DNA of 64,000 nucleotides from Tetracladium setigerum. Its lineage: Eukaryota > Ascomycota > Leotiomycetes > Helotiales. Below are positions 44,795-56,846 of the stretch, piece after piece. The notes beneath the pieces were generated by a model. The model searched no databases, was not told the DNA's origin, and saw only the letters and a list, made by a program, of their open reading frames with translations. Location: positions 2,046,001 through 2,110,000 of the forward strand of contig PZJY01000006.1 of assembly GCA_031472005.1 (NCBI GenBank), read 5' to 3'. A program made the position numbers and the translations under genes. Position 1 is the first letter of the stretch; each line of letters begins with the position of its first letter.

Positions 44795-47261
44795 CTAACC
44801 AAGTAAGAGACCTTCATAAGCCCTCTCAACAGTCTTACTCCCAAGCCCAGGAACAGCGACCAACTGTGCAAGCGAAACCAAATTTCCACCTTCGTCCTCA
44901 TTCTGCAAGTCCAAGTACTCGACCAGATCCTTGGCTTTCTTTGGTCCCACGCCAGTCAATCCTCGAATCAGAGCTACATCTCGTGAATTGACGATATCCA
45001 GCAAGTGCTTTGTTCGAGGGGTGGCGTGTTCGGAAGCTTGGGTTTCTGGTTCATCGGCAAATACTTTCAACATTGATTTGGACTTTGTTGATTTCGTCTT
45101 CGCTTTCTTGGGTTTAGCAGGGAGATAGGAGAAGCTATCGTCCTGCTCGCCGTTCTCCATGATCGCCGAGCCGTTAAATTCATCGTCTGACTCGGCTGCT
45201 TTGCGCTTCACTTGTCGTGGCTTGACCACTGTTTCATTTTCCATCGCGTTCAAGTTGTTATCAGAGTCGACCTTGCGTTTTGGCTCTTGCGGCTTGACCA
45301 CTGGCTCATATTCCTCAAACGAAGTTGCTGGAGTTGGCAATTGACGAATTGGTGCAGTTGCAAGACTCTTTTGTGGTTCCCTCACAACTTCTCCTGGGAG
45401 ATTGGCAGCGAATTCAATTTTCTTTGCCTGGATCTTCGCTCGTAGATTGTCGATCTTGATTTGTAGCTTCTGCTGACCTGGGAAAAATGGAACTGCAAGC
45501 TCATACATTCTCATTGCACTGGCATCTTCTCCTCGTTCCTTGTGTTGCCTGGCCATGAGTAGGTATCGAAGACCCTCTGCTTTGGCTTCATCGGTTTCCC
45601 CACTTTCAAGTTTTCTCTCCAGCGCCTCCAAACGTCTTTGAACGGCCTCGCTAATATCATTGGGTGGATTGGCGGCCGGTTGCTCCAGTGCTCGGTTTGC
45701 TAATGCCTCATTGACCTTCCTCTCTATTAACTCCTCGATGCTCGACGCAGACATTCCAGGTACAGGCCTTGATGAAATTGGATTTGGGCGGGTGACCTTA
45801 GTTGGCCGAGAGGCCGTGATCTCCGATGGTCGCTTCTGTGTTGTTGAAGTTGTAGTTCGTGCTACCGAGACATTGGAGACTTTTGGAGCCGCTCTGGAAT
45901 CGCTATATACCGAGAACATCTTGGGCTTCTTGTCTACCACATTCTCCTTCGCCCCATTTACTTGTGTATTATGTGCATTCGCCAGCGGTCGCAATGGTTG
46001 TCTCTGCATGGCGGCGCCAGGAATCGATGAACTCGACTTCTTGGGTTGTTGCTTGAAAACCACCTCATTCTCAATTTCCCTAACTTCGATCCGCTTTGCC
46101 CGGGAACTGACATTAAGGGAGGAGAGCGTATCCAAGTGATAAGATCGTAGCGGTGCCAAATTTAGAATCATGATCTGTAAGAAGTCATTATTAGCAATCT
46201 TCTCTCGAATCTTAGTGGGTATTCAGACGGTATTCTAGCACGTACAGTAATTCCATTGTTCTGTCCGAGACTCAAGATTCTGGTCATCTTCGATTCTCGG
46301 TACGGGATTCTCTTGTCCCCTCGTCCAATGGCATCAATGCACGAGCTGAGCACAAACAAACTTTTGTTGATACTCGCAGACTCCACCATTCTCTCTTTCC
46401 CATTCTCAGTTCTTCGATTGTCTTCTGAACCAGCAAGATCAATTGCAGACGCAGTAGAAACAAGAGTCTCGTCTCCGTTGGTTTGTGTGACTTTGACCCT
46501 CAAAATCGCGTGTGATCGACTGGATTCTGCGTTCAGCTTCGTGGCTCCTGTACTCCGATTGTTGTTCGCCTCGATGTATAGCTTGTCGAACTCCTTCAAG
46601 TCATCGCAGACGCGTTCCGAAAGTCCCACTACAATGGTCTTTCCATCCTTCTCGCGCAGAGGCAGACCTGCCATGGAGCGCTTCTCTGGAGCTTCGAAAA
46701 GATCAAATACTTTGTCATTGTAGATTTCATAATACGACAGAGCCACCGACACGGTCGTCTCACCCTCGGAATCTTTTGTAATCTTCTTGCCACGACGGTA
46801 GACACCACTCAATAGACGTGGGATAACACCCCTATCCGCCAACTTCAGTCCCCCTCGCATTGTGTGTGTCTTCCCAGTACCAGTAACGCCGTAAGCAAAA
46901 ATCGTGACATCGAGACCTTGGAAGAGAGCTTTCAAATGTGGCGCGACTATTCCCAGTCAATACAGTCCTGCACAAACAAATCTAATTTGCTTACCCTCGC
47001 TGGTGAACAATGTCTCTTGAGTCGTGTCCATATCGTAAACGCCATTGAATGTGAAGCTAAACTCTTCCGCTGGATTCTTTGGGTTGGGTATCCGCACCAC
47101 ATTGGCTGGCTTTCCTTCCTGGCTTGATTCTGAGCGTACAATTATGTCCTTATCCAGCTCGGTATCTCTATCGAGAAGAGGTCGAATCCTTGCGACCACT
47201 TGGAGATGTTAGACACGTCGAAGCTAGACAGGAAGAGGAGTTTCATACCTCGTACGGACAT
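44795..47261 (-). CDS. Kinesin-10-like motor with C-terminal helix-hairpin-helix (Kid/KIF22 type)
   Basis: Exons 47249-47261, 46995-47198, 46246-46946 and 44795-46174 join to 765 aa in an intact frame. The motor domain fills about residues 5-320: VVARIRPLL at the start, the P-loop YGVTGTGKTHTM (about residues 86-97), NAESSRSHAI (switch I), DLAGSED (switch II), and INKSLFVLSSCIDAIGRG with YRESKMTRIL. Unlike most kinesins the C-terminus has tandem helix-hairpin-helix motifs (IRGLTGVGPKKAKDLVEYL and LVAVPGLGSKTVERAYEGL), as in the chromokinesin Kid/KIF22, which binds DNA and pushes chromosome arms in mitosis. A short predicted helical segment (about 460-550) separates them. The initiator exon is only 13 nt. 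Specific chromosome function is inferred from the domain pair. Confidence 0.9.
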
Positions 47262-48301
47262 GTTCACTGCGGTCAATTAAATGAATTAGTAAAAGATAGG
47301 AAACGCGAAAAGCAAATCGATCGATCGGTTTCAAAATGGAATGCTTAGAGCCACTTGCGCTCAGTCGTTGTCGCTGGTTGTCGTGATTTTTGGAGAAGCT
47401 TTGGATGAGATGGATCCAAGATGCTGTTTGTGGTTCAATGTTGTTGTTGCCGGGCAACCAGCTCCCAAGTACTCTTGGCGGTACCCTCCCAGCTTCAATT
47501 TCTGTCTTGAACTTTGATAGAATGTATTGGATCAAGATTACAATAGCCTGGAACTAACTTGGACACAGTAAGAAATTAACCCTGTTATTTCGGGAAGCAT
47601 ATTACCTTGCAAAATAATGATGCCAAGTAACGTTAATCAAAATACACATTTGAATACCTAGGTACTTTGGTATTTTAGCGAGCATGGAAGATAAACTTCA
47701 AGACAGCATTGAACTTAGCTCTCCCTGCGTCATAGACCGGAATATAGCAGAGAGGTAAATCCTCTAAGTAGATGTTGTGTGTGAATCATACTTGTTTGAA
47801 ATCTAATGGCTGATCAGAACCATTTTCTGCTGTCACTTTTCAGTCTTCGTGAACCAGGAGCAAAATCGTCAGAATGGAAATTACTAAATTTTGATTTCGG
47901 ATTGAATATTCCTGTAAATGAAGAATACTAACACGTATGAACCCACCGTACTCACTAGTTGCTAATGTAGTTTGGGTTGTTTCCCGTGCCATAATCGTTG
48001 GTATGATTGGCCTGCCCAAACGCCCAAAGCTCCATGGAGAGGAATTGAGTGAAATAAATCGAGGAAACGAGAACTGATGACCCCAGTTTTCTCTCGTGAC
48101 TTGCGAGGGAGGAATCGTTTGTAGAAGAACGGATTCTGTGTAAATTGACATGAAGAAAATTCAATACATGCTTTCCTAGAGCGCGACATATGTACAAATA
48201 AGTACCTGAGCTGAGGTCATATTAACAAAGAGAAGCATGCTCTTTTCTACTAATATTCCGCAGGCTGTATGTAAAATTAATATCCGACACCTAACAAACA
48301 T
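47262..48301. other. intergenic, kinesin promoter side
   Basis: About 1 kb between the kinesin start and the MFS transporter 3' end, both on the minus strand. AT-leaning beyond 47570. Short ORFs on either strand have no features. Confidence 0.45.
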
Positions 48302-49940
48302 TTAAATAATCTTAAGCTTGAACCCGGTCTGCACATATCTCGAAGCCACAAACCCAACCGTCCCCAACGCCATAGCAACCCCACAGAATATCTGCATGTA
48401 CAAGAAATCACCATGATTCCTTCCTAGCAACGCTCCTCCGATGGGATTGCCAGTTAGACCGGCAACTGAGATGAATAAAAAGAATCCACCGGTTCGAACA
48501 CCCATTTCGCGGATTGGAGAGATCTGGGCAATGAGGGCGGGGCCGAGAGATACGAAGGCGCCGGATGAGAAGCCGAATAGAACGCAGAAGACGATGATGG
48601 GTGCGTTGGAGTGGGAAGGGAGCCAGAGGGCGAGGACGATGATGGTAGAGAAGGCTGTGGTGGCGATCATGACATTGAAGCGACCAACGCGGTCGGCGAG
48701 GATGCCGGGGAGGATTCGGCCGAAGATGGAAGCCGCGTTGAGGATTGGAACGAGGTAGTTGGCGAGGTTGTGGGACATTCCTTGTTTAAGTGCACTTTCA
48801 TGAGAACTTAGTATGGTTGTAGTAGAAAAGTAGCCGCCTGTTGAACTTACTGGAGAATGACATAGTTGAAGGGTAAGAACATTCCAAAAAAGAAGAAAAA
48901 GGAACCAATGCAGAGAATTGCAAAAGCAGGCTCCTTGAAAGGTCGAACAAAGTCCATTGCTGCCACGGGTTTCGGTTGGGGCGTAAGTCTTGACTTTACA
49001 GTGAAATTTGCGATTGTGACCATTCCAAGGATGAGGAAGGCGCATATTCTCATTGCCCATGGAAATCCAACCTCGGGGATCAGTCTGGTGACCATGATGG
49101 GAAAGATAACTCCACCTAGCGATGAGCCGGATGCCATGACCCCGAAAGCCGCTGCACGATTCTTGAAGAACCAAGTGCCAACAGACCCCATCGCAGAGTA
49201 AAACACCATCGAACTGCCAAGCGCACTTACAATACCCTGCGATAAAAGAATCTGATAGTACTCTGTTGAGAGACTGGTCATCATAAGGCCGAAGACGTGA
49301 AGTATGGATCCCGTGAGAAGAAGATATCTCGGACCGTAGCTATCGAATACCTTTCCGAAGATTGGTCCACCCAAAAACATCATAAAAACTTCCACTGTTT
49401 TGCCAACTGATCAGCATCATCCCCGTGTGGGTGCTGAGAAGTATGACGCAAGATTTCACTTACTTGATGGAATCCACGAAATGGTACTCGAAGAATACTG
49501 AGTCAACAATCTCTCTTGATAGTACTCTTGAAATACCCCGATAGCATTGATCCATCCAAAGGAGCCTAGAAGTGTACGTTAGTAATGGATCATCGGTTGT
49601 GAGTTTTGAAAATCCATGTCAACTTACAGAAAAGACAACACCATCCTCCCAACACAACTAACCAAGCCTCAAGTCCCCCATCTGGGAAATCTGCTGGATT
49701 TGTGCCTCCCTTAACAGGCCCAGGTGGGCTGGCATGGTCTGCTCTTTCGATATCCTTTTCCGTACCGACTTGGTTTGCGACAATGCTTCCTCGCAACGAT
49801 CCGTCCTGGCTGCTCGATCTATCCAGCGACGCTTTCCCCGAGTGTTTCTCCTCGTCACGAGACGCATCTTTGATAGTGGAATCGTCCATTTTCTCGTTTA
49901 GTGTTGCCGAGGAGGGTGATTCTGATTTTTCAGCCATCAT
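48302..49940 (-). CDS. MFS monocarboxylate transporter-like protein (MCT/SLC16 type)
   Basis: Exons 49628-49940, 49464-49565, 48851-49394 and 48302-48794 join in frame to 483 aa. A charged cytosolic N-terminus of about 80 residues leads to the MCT signature DFPDGGLEAWLVVLGGW, then about twelve hydrophobic segments; GKVFDSYGPRYLLLTGS matches the loop 2-3 motif of the major facilitator superfamily and ILADRVGRFNVMI its repeat in the second half. The family exchanges monocarboxylates or related substrates; the substrate cannot be told. The start is taken at the first of two consecutive Met codons (49940); an upstream in-frame ATG at 49997 would add a basic, hydrophobic stretch and looks unlikely. 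The last intron uses an AAG acceptor (48795-48796). Confidence 0.88.
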
Positions 49941-50991
49941 TACTATGAATCGAAGACGACGAACAGTGCACAAGAAAAATAAGGTTCTCAGCGTCAAGAG
50001 TTGTAGATATAGGTAGTCTTGTCAGCAGTGGTGTGGGATACCGTTGGTGTTATGGACGTAAGAGGTAAGCTTGGGTGAATAGCCAATGAAACGAGAAGGT
50101 GGATCTTTGTCGAGATCAAGGCCCTCTGCGTTTACAAATCAACCACTGCGAGTCTTACATTCCAAGTTGCAACGACGGCGATCTGTGTCGGAGAGCTGAA
50201 TATGAGATAGGTACATAAGCCTGAAAAATGTTACCCCGTCATCATGAAGGAGATTAGTGTCGTCGCAATGGGCTACGGACACGGAGTTGAGTAGGCAATG
50301 AACGTGGATGGTCGAGATTGTGTTATTGATAATGGATTGAATATCGCTTCGGCCTTAAGTGAAAGAGCGAGCGTAACCGTCTTGAGCGCAGCTCAAATCA
50401 ATCCTCCGGACAAAGCGTCTCCATTGGCGGCTCAAGGCAACCCAGCAGAATCAAGCATGGGCGTGAACTTAAGCGAGAGCTTACACTTGTGTCATCTGTG
50501 GGAGCCGTGGGTCACTTCTCTCACACACACACACACACTCTCTCTCTCTTTGACCAATGATGATGATACTCGTTGAACTGATACTCTTGGTGGATTTAAA
50601 TGTCATGGTCGGACTTTGCTTCATATATCTCGGTTTTAATCTTTAACTCCCAGGAAAGAAAGAGCCGAATTCATAACATGTGATGGGAAGAACTAAGACG
50701 GCCACAACAAATGTTAATATGTTCGCACAGTTCAGTACAACCAGGCTCTTTTCACTCCTATGAAATTGTCCCTAGAGAAAGCAAGGGGAAGTCATGTCAC
50801 TGGCACGAAAAAGTACGAAAAAGGAGATTAACTGTATAGACCACTAGGCCTTGAACATACAAGGCACAATATCTTTGTAAACCCCAATCCTTTCCCCACA
50901 AGCTTACGCTTTCTTGCCATGTCCTATCCAAACACATGTTATGTTCCTACACGTTTTTATATGCATTGCATTCATTGCCTATCGGCATCCT
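49941..50991. other. intergenic, MFS promoter side
   Basis: About 1 kb between the MFS transporter start and the aim24 3' end. It contains the CA/CT microsatellite at 50522-50549. No gene supported. Confidence 0.45.
50522..50549. repeat. compound CA/CT microsatellite
   Basis: A CA run passes directly into a CT run within 28 bp. Confidence 0.8.
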
Positions 50992-52250
50992 TCATTTTCG
51001 TACAAACGGCTTCACATCCGAATCACCGAACTTGACTGCACCATCCTTTCCAACCTCGGCCACGTGGAAACCAGTAGGTACATCCTCAAACTGTTTAGTG
51101 ATCTTCTCCTTTGGAGTTGTTGCCTTCACAATAGACGATTCCACTGCACCTGCTGGAGCATCCGCAATTTCGTTGATATCTCTGGCCGTCAAAACGTCGC
51201 TGATGCGTGATGCCCTCGAAGATACCAAGATCGTGGTCGGTCCTTGAAATCTCAAGAACAAACGATCTCCCCAGATTGTCCTCCTCGCTGCCGTTCTCAA
51301 GGTATATAGTAGGTTGGTAAATCCTCTCCAGGTGTTCGTTTCCTTCATAACTTTGAAGAATTTTATGTTTGGCATTATATAGCCAAGTCCCAGGCTGGGC
51401 ACCTGAAACCTTAAACTTGACGACTTGAATCGATATGGTTGAGGTTGGTGTTGAGTAATGGTATATGCGACCACGTTGCCTGGGTAGGCAACATACTCTT
51501 CTCCAGCCCTCAAATTGATTTCGTAGATCTGACCTGGCCCAGCCAAAGCCACCAAGCCTCTTCCCGTTACTTCTGTGCTCCCCCAATGCGCCATGTTCAT
51601 CTTCGTGTTCATTTTCGGCGAGACTGAGAGCGTATGGCCTGTCCAAGCGAGAAGTGCTTTTCTTTGCGCAACCATCCAATCCACCGTGCCGTTGAGATGC
51701 AGAACATGGAATGATGTGAGAGGAGATTTGGTAGAGATTAATGCCGTAACTGGACTCGTGGCGGAGATTCTTTGATAGAGGAAAGGAATGCCGAGGGCGG
51801 CTCGTCGAATGGGTTCTAATAGTGACAAAGTAGATTGTGCCTGGGAATTCATCAGCTCTCAATGCTCTATCTTGAAATCCCTCAAAACTCTTACATTTTC
51901 TGCCTTTCCAGTAAGGCCTACGAGGGTTCCCCTCCTAGTATACAGCCTTTGCGAGGCAGATAAAGTGACAGACAAAAGAGAAAAAGGCGCGCCTAAAACC
52001 TCAAACCGCGCATCTGCGAGCCAAGATCGTGTTAGCATACTTTTCAGTGCAGTTGGCATAGTCTCCAATTACCTGCAGAATCCGCAGAAGCATCAATTGA
52101 GTTGCTCAGAGCATCTCCAGCGAGAATGGGCGAATCGGAAGTTGGTGTCGCCCTGATCTGAATGAATCGACGAGCTAAAATGCCAGTGGATGGCTGCTGG
52201 AACTGTCGAAGCCCTCGAACAGTACCAGTGAGAGGGAATCGGCTCCGCAT
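50992..52250 (-). CDS. aim24: Altered inheritance of mitochondria protein 24 (Aim24)
   Basis: Aim24 is a mitochondrial inner-membrane protein that supports MICOS integrity and respiratory growth. Exons 52073-52250, 51895-52013 and 50992-51840 join in frame to 381 aa. The N-terminus MRSRFPLTGTVRGLRQFQQ to ILARRFIQIR is Arg-rich and free of acids, a good mitochondrial presequence. The body carries the AIM24 pattern of beta-hairpins: DARFEVLGAPFSLLSVTLSA, LYTRRGTLVGLTGKAEN, YVAYPGNVVAYTI and DRLFLRFQGPTTILVSSRAS. An overlapping longer ORF starting at 52413 is in another frame and was rejected. It is divergent from atm1, another mitochondrial gene, 382 bp away. Confidence 0.92.
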
Positions 52251-52632
52251 GTTGGCTGATTATTGGGGTTGGCACACCAGACTGGACAACGACGAAAGCA
52301 GCGTCATCGGGTCGAAGAGGAAGCTCAAGATCGGATTTCGCGAAGTCGAGCTCTGTTGGCCTTGGCAGGCGCCATGGATTAAAGTAAGCTGGATGGCGTA
52401 ATATGTGCTCCACGACGACTCAATTAATACCCTTCTTCTCCCTCAGATATTCTTCGTTTCTCTTACATATTGCCCAAACTATTCCCACCTCCTTTCTAAA
52501 TTTTGCAAGATCTCCCATAGCTCCTCCACCCCCAACCGAAGCTCGAAAACTCTGCCTATCGAAGCTATCGCGGACCATGTGGGGGAAACAATCCGATTAC
52601 AGACGGTGATCCTTGGGACATAGAGGGACGAA
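52251..52632. promoter_or_regulatory. divergent promoter region, aim24 / atm1
   Basis: 382 bp between divergent start codons of two nuclear genes for mitochondrial inner-membrane proteins. Co-regulation is plausible from arrangement only; no factor site identified. Confidence 0.5.
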
Positions 52633-54830
52633 ATGATTACACGAAGCTTGCCCATGGCCTCTTGGGTCTGTTCGAGGGCATTGCGGCGTCAACAGCCATG
52701 GCAAGGGTCTGGAATTGGGTTGCGGGTCTTCACAAGTACCAGCCGGCATTGTAAAGACGATGCGAAGAAGAGGTTGATTGAGAGCCAGGCTCTTAGACAG
52801 CCCAGAGCTGCGGACAAAATTCCTGGCACGAAGCCAGAAGATTCCCAGAAGCTACCTCCAGCTACTCCTACGGTTACTGCTGTTCGAAAGGATCCACTGG
52901 CACAGGATGACAAGACGAACAAGGAGCAGCGCAAGGCGGATTGGGCTATCATGAAGGAGATGGCACAGTATTTGTGGCCAAAGGATAATATGGGAACTCG
53001 CTTTCGAGTTGGCCTTGCGTTCTCACTATTGGTGGGAGCGAAAGTTCTCAATGTTCAAATACCCTTCTATTTTAAGAGCATCGTGGATGCCATGAACGTC
53101 GATTTCGTTGCAGTGGGAGGGACGGCTACGACTGTGGCAGGCTCTATGATCTTCGCATACGGAGTGACCAGAATTGGAGCAACTTTATTCCAAGAAGTCC
53201 GGAATGCTGTGTTTGCCAGTGTTGCCCAGAAAGCCATCCGGAGAGTTGCCTGCAATGTTTTTGATCATCTTCTCAGGCTGGATCTCAACTTCCATCTCAA
53301 CAAGCAGACTGGAGGTCTTACAAGGGCTATTGACCGTGGTACCAAAGGAATCAGTTTCATTTTGACGGCAATGGTATTTCACATACTTCCAACGGCCCTG
53401 GAGATATCCATGGTATGTGGAATCTTGACATATCAATACGGTGCCAAATTTGCGGCCATTACGGCTCTGACAATGGTTACCTACACAGCCTTCACAATCT
53501 GGACGACAGCTTGGAGGACTAAGTTTCGACGAGCTGCAAATGCTGCCGATAACAAAGGATCCACCGTGGCTGTTGATTCTCTGATCAATTACGAAGCCGT
53601 GAAATACTTCAACAACGAGAAGTACGAAGTTGGACGTTACGATCTGGCTTTGAAAGCATATGAGAAATCTTCCATCAAGGTTGCAACTTCGCTAGCTTTC
53701 TTGAATTCTGGACAGAACTTAATCTTTTCCTCTGCCTTGACTGGTATGATGTATTACGCTGCAGACGGGGTTGCGACGGGCAATTTGACGGTCGGTGACT
53801 TGGTGATGGTCAATCAACTTGTCTTTCAACTCTCAGTTCCTCTCAACTTCTTGGGATCTGTATATCGCGAGCTTCGACAATCCCTGTTGGATATGGAGAC
53901 ACTTTTCAACTTGCAGAAAGTGAATGTGTCGATTAAAGATCTCCCGGATGCGAAGCCATTGCAGCTAAGAAAAGGTGGCGAAATTGTCTTCGAGAACGTC
54001 ACATTTGGATACCATCCGGATCGCCTGATTCTCAAAAACCTCAATATGACCATCCCAGCTGGACAAAAGATTGCAATTGTCGGGCCGAGCGGATGTGGCA
54101 AGTCCACTATACTGAAGTTGTTGTTCCGGTTCTATGATATTCAAGAAGGAAGAATTCTCATTGATGGTCAAGATATCAGACATGTCAGCCTGGAGTCTTT
54201 GAGGAAGGCAATTGGCGTTGTTCCTCAAGATACACCACTCTTCAATGATACAATCGAGCACAATATCAAATACGGGGATCTAAGTGCGCCGCCGGAGAAG
54301 GTATGGGCAGCCGCAAAGCGAGCTCAAGTTCACGACATCATCGAGTCGTTGCCCAATGGATATAAGACCACGGTGGGAGAACGAGGAATGATGATTTCAG
54401 GTGGGGAAAAGCAACGTTTGGCCGTTTCAAGACTCATCTTGAAGGACCCACCACTTCTCTTCTTTGACGAAGCCACTTCTGCGTTGGATACCCACACTGA
54501 GCAGGCGTTGATGCAGAACATCAACAGTATTCTGAAAGAGAAGGCACGAACGAGTGTGTTTGTTGCACATCGATTGAGGACGATTTACGACAGTGATAAG
54601 ATTATTGTTCTGAAGCAAGGGCAGGTGGCCGAGAGCGGCACACATCGCGAACTGATTGATACAGGCGGCGTATACTCGGATCTGTGGAGTGGTGAGTTAC
54701 CCTAATTCCCACCTATTTCAAAATACTGACGCAAAATACAGCCCAGGAGACATTATTTGACGATGCTGGAGAGGAGAGGGAAGGCGTCTCTGAAGAAGAG
54801 ATCACGCAAGAGCAAAGCCCTAAGCCCTGA
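52633..54830 (+). CDS. atm1: Mitochondrial ABC half-transporter Atm1
   Basis: Atm1 exports a glutathione-linked sulfur/iron compound from the matrix for cytosolic Fe-S protein assembly. Exons 52633-54691 and 54742-54830 (50-bp intron) give 715 aa. The N-terminus is Arg/Ser-rich with ALRRQQPWQGSGIGLRVFTS, a presequence. The membrane domain (about residues 130-420) includes FNEKYEVGRYD-like NNEKYEVGRYDLALKAYEKS and HLNKQTGGLTRAIDRGTKGI, both hallmarks of the Atm1/ABCB7 group. The nucleotide-binding domain has Walker A GPSGCGKST (about 483), the signature ISGGEKQR (about 585), Walker B LLFFDEATSALD (about 607) and the H-loop VAHRL. The frame is intact and length usual. A downstream in-frame Met (MASWVCSRALRR, seven codons in) is an alternative start. 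Confidence 0.97.
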
Positions 54831-56450
54831 TCAATTTATGCGTTTGGAAAGTGTACGGGGTAGATAAAGGTTTTGATACAATGTTCATGAGCCAGAAGCC
54901 CATATGTACAGTACATCTCACAGATCTCCTTGGTTATTGGGATTCACATACCCCAGCCGAGATCAAGATCACTGCTTCACCAGATCTGCTCCGAAAACAA
55001 ATGCCCCTCAATTACAAGCTTCATCCCTCCATCTTCTTGTCATCGCATGAGTCCCCGTTGTTTCCTCCATTGCAAGAGACCTGAATAGTGCGGGGAATCT
55101 GTTTGAGAGTCGAATTTAGCTCCTCAAGCTTGACCCATCGATTGGCATCTGGATTATTGTCGTCGCCACTACGGAGGTGCGCAACGAGTCGCAGAGCTCT
55201 GTCAGTGTCAGGACGATGCAGGACTCAGGTACAGACATCCCTACTCGCCACGTTCTGGGGGTTGGAGCACAGTCCCACAAGTTCCATAACCAAGTTTTTC
55301 TGTCCTTCTAAAAAGGAAAGAAAGAGACAGAGAAAGTTCTCCAAGACCGATGGTGGAACCACAGCCAGAAAATCGACATTATTAAGTGGCTGGTTCAACA
55401 CAACAACCACCTTCCACCTTCCCAAAAGCACCTCCTACCTGTAGGGAGGGAGGGAATGAGTTGTGCAACAATAATGTTGTTGCACACCACCATCTCGCCC
55501 CTCGCCCCTCGCATGTCCCAATCCGCTCCATATTTTTCTTGATAGATTACCCCATTTATTGATGCCCATCCCCCAACAATACAGTAAGGCAAGCTGCTGC
55601 TCGGGTGTGCCAAGTGACCAAGAGAGAGAGGGAGAGAGAGAGACATTCAAATTCTTCCAATTCTTCCAGACCCTGCCAACGTGCCTCTTCTCTCTGCATC
55701 TTCACACTTGACCTAAAGGAGGCTTACGCCCGGCCTTCCCACGCTCATCAGTGGCTCAAGGTAGCCGAGTGCCCCTGGCTAAACGTGCCCTCGGCACGCC
55801 ATCTGCACTTAGGCTAGCAGGCCTGGCTAGTCGACGGCGGTGGTGGGTGGGAAAGATACTAGTGGTGGGTATTGGGAAGGAAAGACTGGACTGACTGGTC
55901 ACTGCTGTGGAGTGGTGGAGGCAAAAGAAGGTGGGAAGAAGAAGGGGAGAAGGCGAGCGAGCGAGCTGCCTCGAACCTTATCGTTCGTTTGTTTCGTTCT
56001 TCTTACCTTTCAACATCGCCCGTCTGTCTCAAGTTGTTATTTTTGCTGCTGTGTCTGTCTTAGAGTTCTATCTTTGACAATTTTCACAATTAGTGTGTCA
56101 AGAAAACGAGCGACTCTCGAGTTACAGCACGCACATTACTATCGCGGCGCGATTTCGAAAACAGTGGAATTGAGCAACTTACCTCCTTCCTTGCCTCCCT
56201 CCCACTCCTGCCAGGGAAACGATCCAAAAAGCAGTCGCGAGCCACTTTCAATCCTCAATTCAATCCAATCCAGCACATACTCAATCACTCTTTCGAGCAA
56301 TTGAATAAACGAGCAGAAAAAATCCGAGACGGATCAATCGCACACCACCATCATTTATACAAGCCCTAAAGAGCAAAAAACAAACCCAATTAATCCACCA
56401 CCACCCTCCTCCACAAATACCACCAACCACACATATAAACCACACTCAAA
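54831..56450. other. 1.6 kb intergenic, leader of the small 56.45 kb gene
   Basis: Contains the atm1 3' flank and, beyond about 55900, CA-rich and CT-rich sequence typical of a long 5' leader (stretches such as ACCACCACCCTCCTCC). The GA microsatellite at 55621-55643 lies in the middle. ORFs here are short and unsupported. Confidence 0.45.
55621..55643. repeat. GA microsatellite
   Basis: Purine run made of AG units interrupted by one extra GG. Confidence 0.8.
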
Positions 56451-56846
56451 ATGGTCAACCTAATCGATCTCCTCCACCAAAAAATCGAGCTCTTCCGTCT
56501 CGAGCAGCGCTACACGCGTCGGCGCAACCGTCGCTCGACATTTGTCTCGGAAGCGCAATACGTCGATGGGGAGTACATCTATTCCAACAGCAGCAGCAAT
56601 ACAAGTTCGAAGCAAAATACGGGCGGAAGTGGCAGTGAGAGTGAACGCGAACGGGACAGGGAAAGGGATGTCGTTGATGGTGGTGCTGAGAGGGGATTGG
56701 GAAGGAGTCCCACTACGAAGGGTTTGGGGAGTAAGAGGTTGAGTCGTATTGGGATGGCGATGGATTGGAGGAAGGGGAAGAATGCGGGGGAGGGGGAGCA
56801 GAGGGTTAGTGTTAGGGAGGTTAGGTGGGAGGAGGAGAGGAGATGA
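56451..56846 (+). CDS. Small conserved-looking fungal protein of unknown function
   Basis: Single exon of 131 aa. The first 45 residues look structured: MVNLIDLLHQKIELFRLEQR, then YTRRRNRRSTFVSEAQYVDG and EYIY. I recall similar short openings in proteins of other filamentous ascomycetes, without a known function. The remainder is low-complexity: a Ser/Asn stretch, an alternating Glu/Arg stretch (SESERERDRERD) and a Gly/Arg-rich basic tail. The start has a strong context (CTCAAA before ATG) and follows a long leader-like region, often seen in highly regulated fungal genes. The basic, helical N-terminus could bind membranes or a partner protein, but this is speculation. Confidence 0.7.
   Translation: MVNLIDLLHQKIELFRLEQRYTRRRNRRSTFVSEAQYVDGEYIYSNSSSNTSSKQNTGGSGSESERERDRERDVVDGGAERGLGRSPTTKGLGSKRLSRIGMAMDWRKGKNAGEGEQRVSVREVRWEEERR

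Noticed and set aside
52093..52413. Longer start for aim24 from ATG at 52413
   Set aside because: It is in a different frame from the AIM24 body. The ATG at 52250 gives a presequence and joins by a consensus intron.
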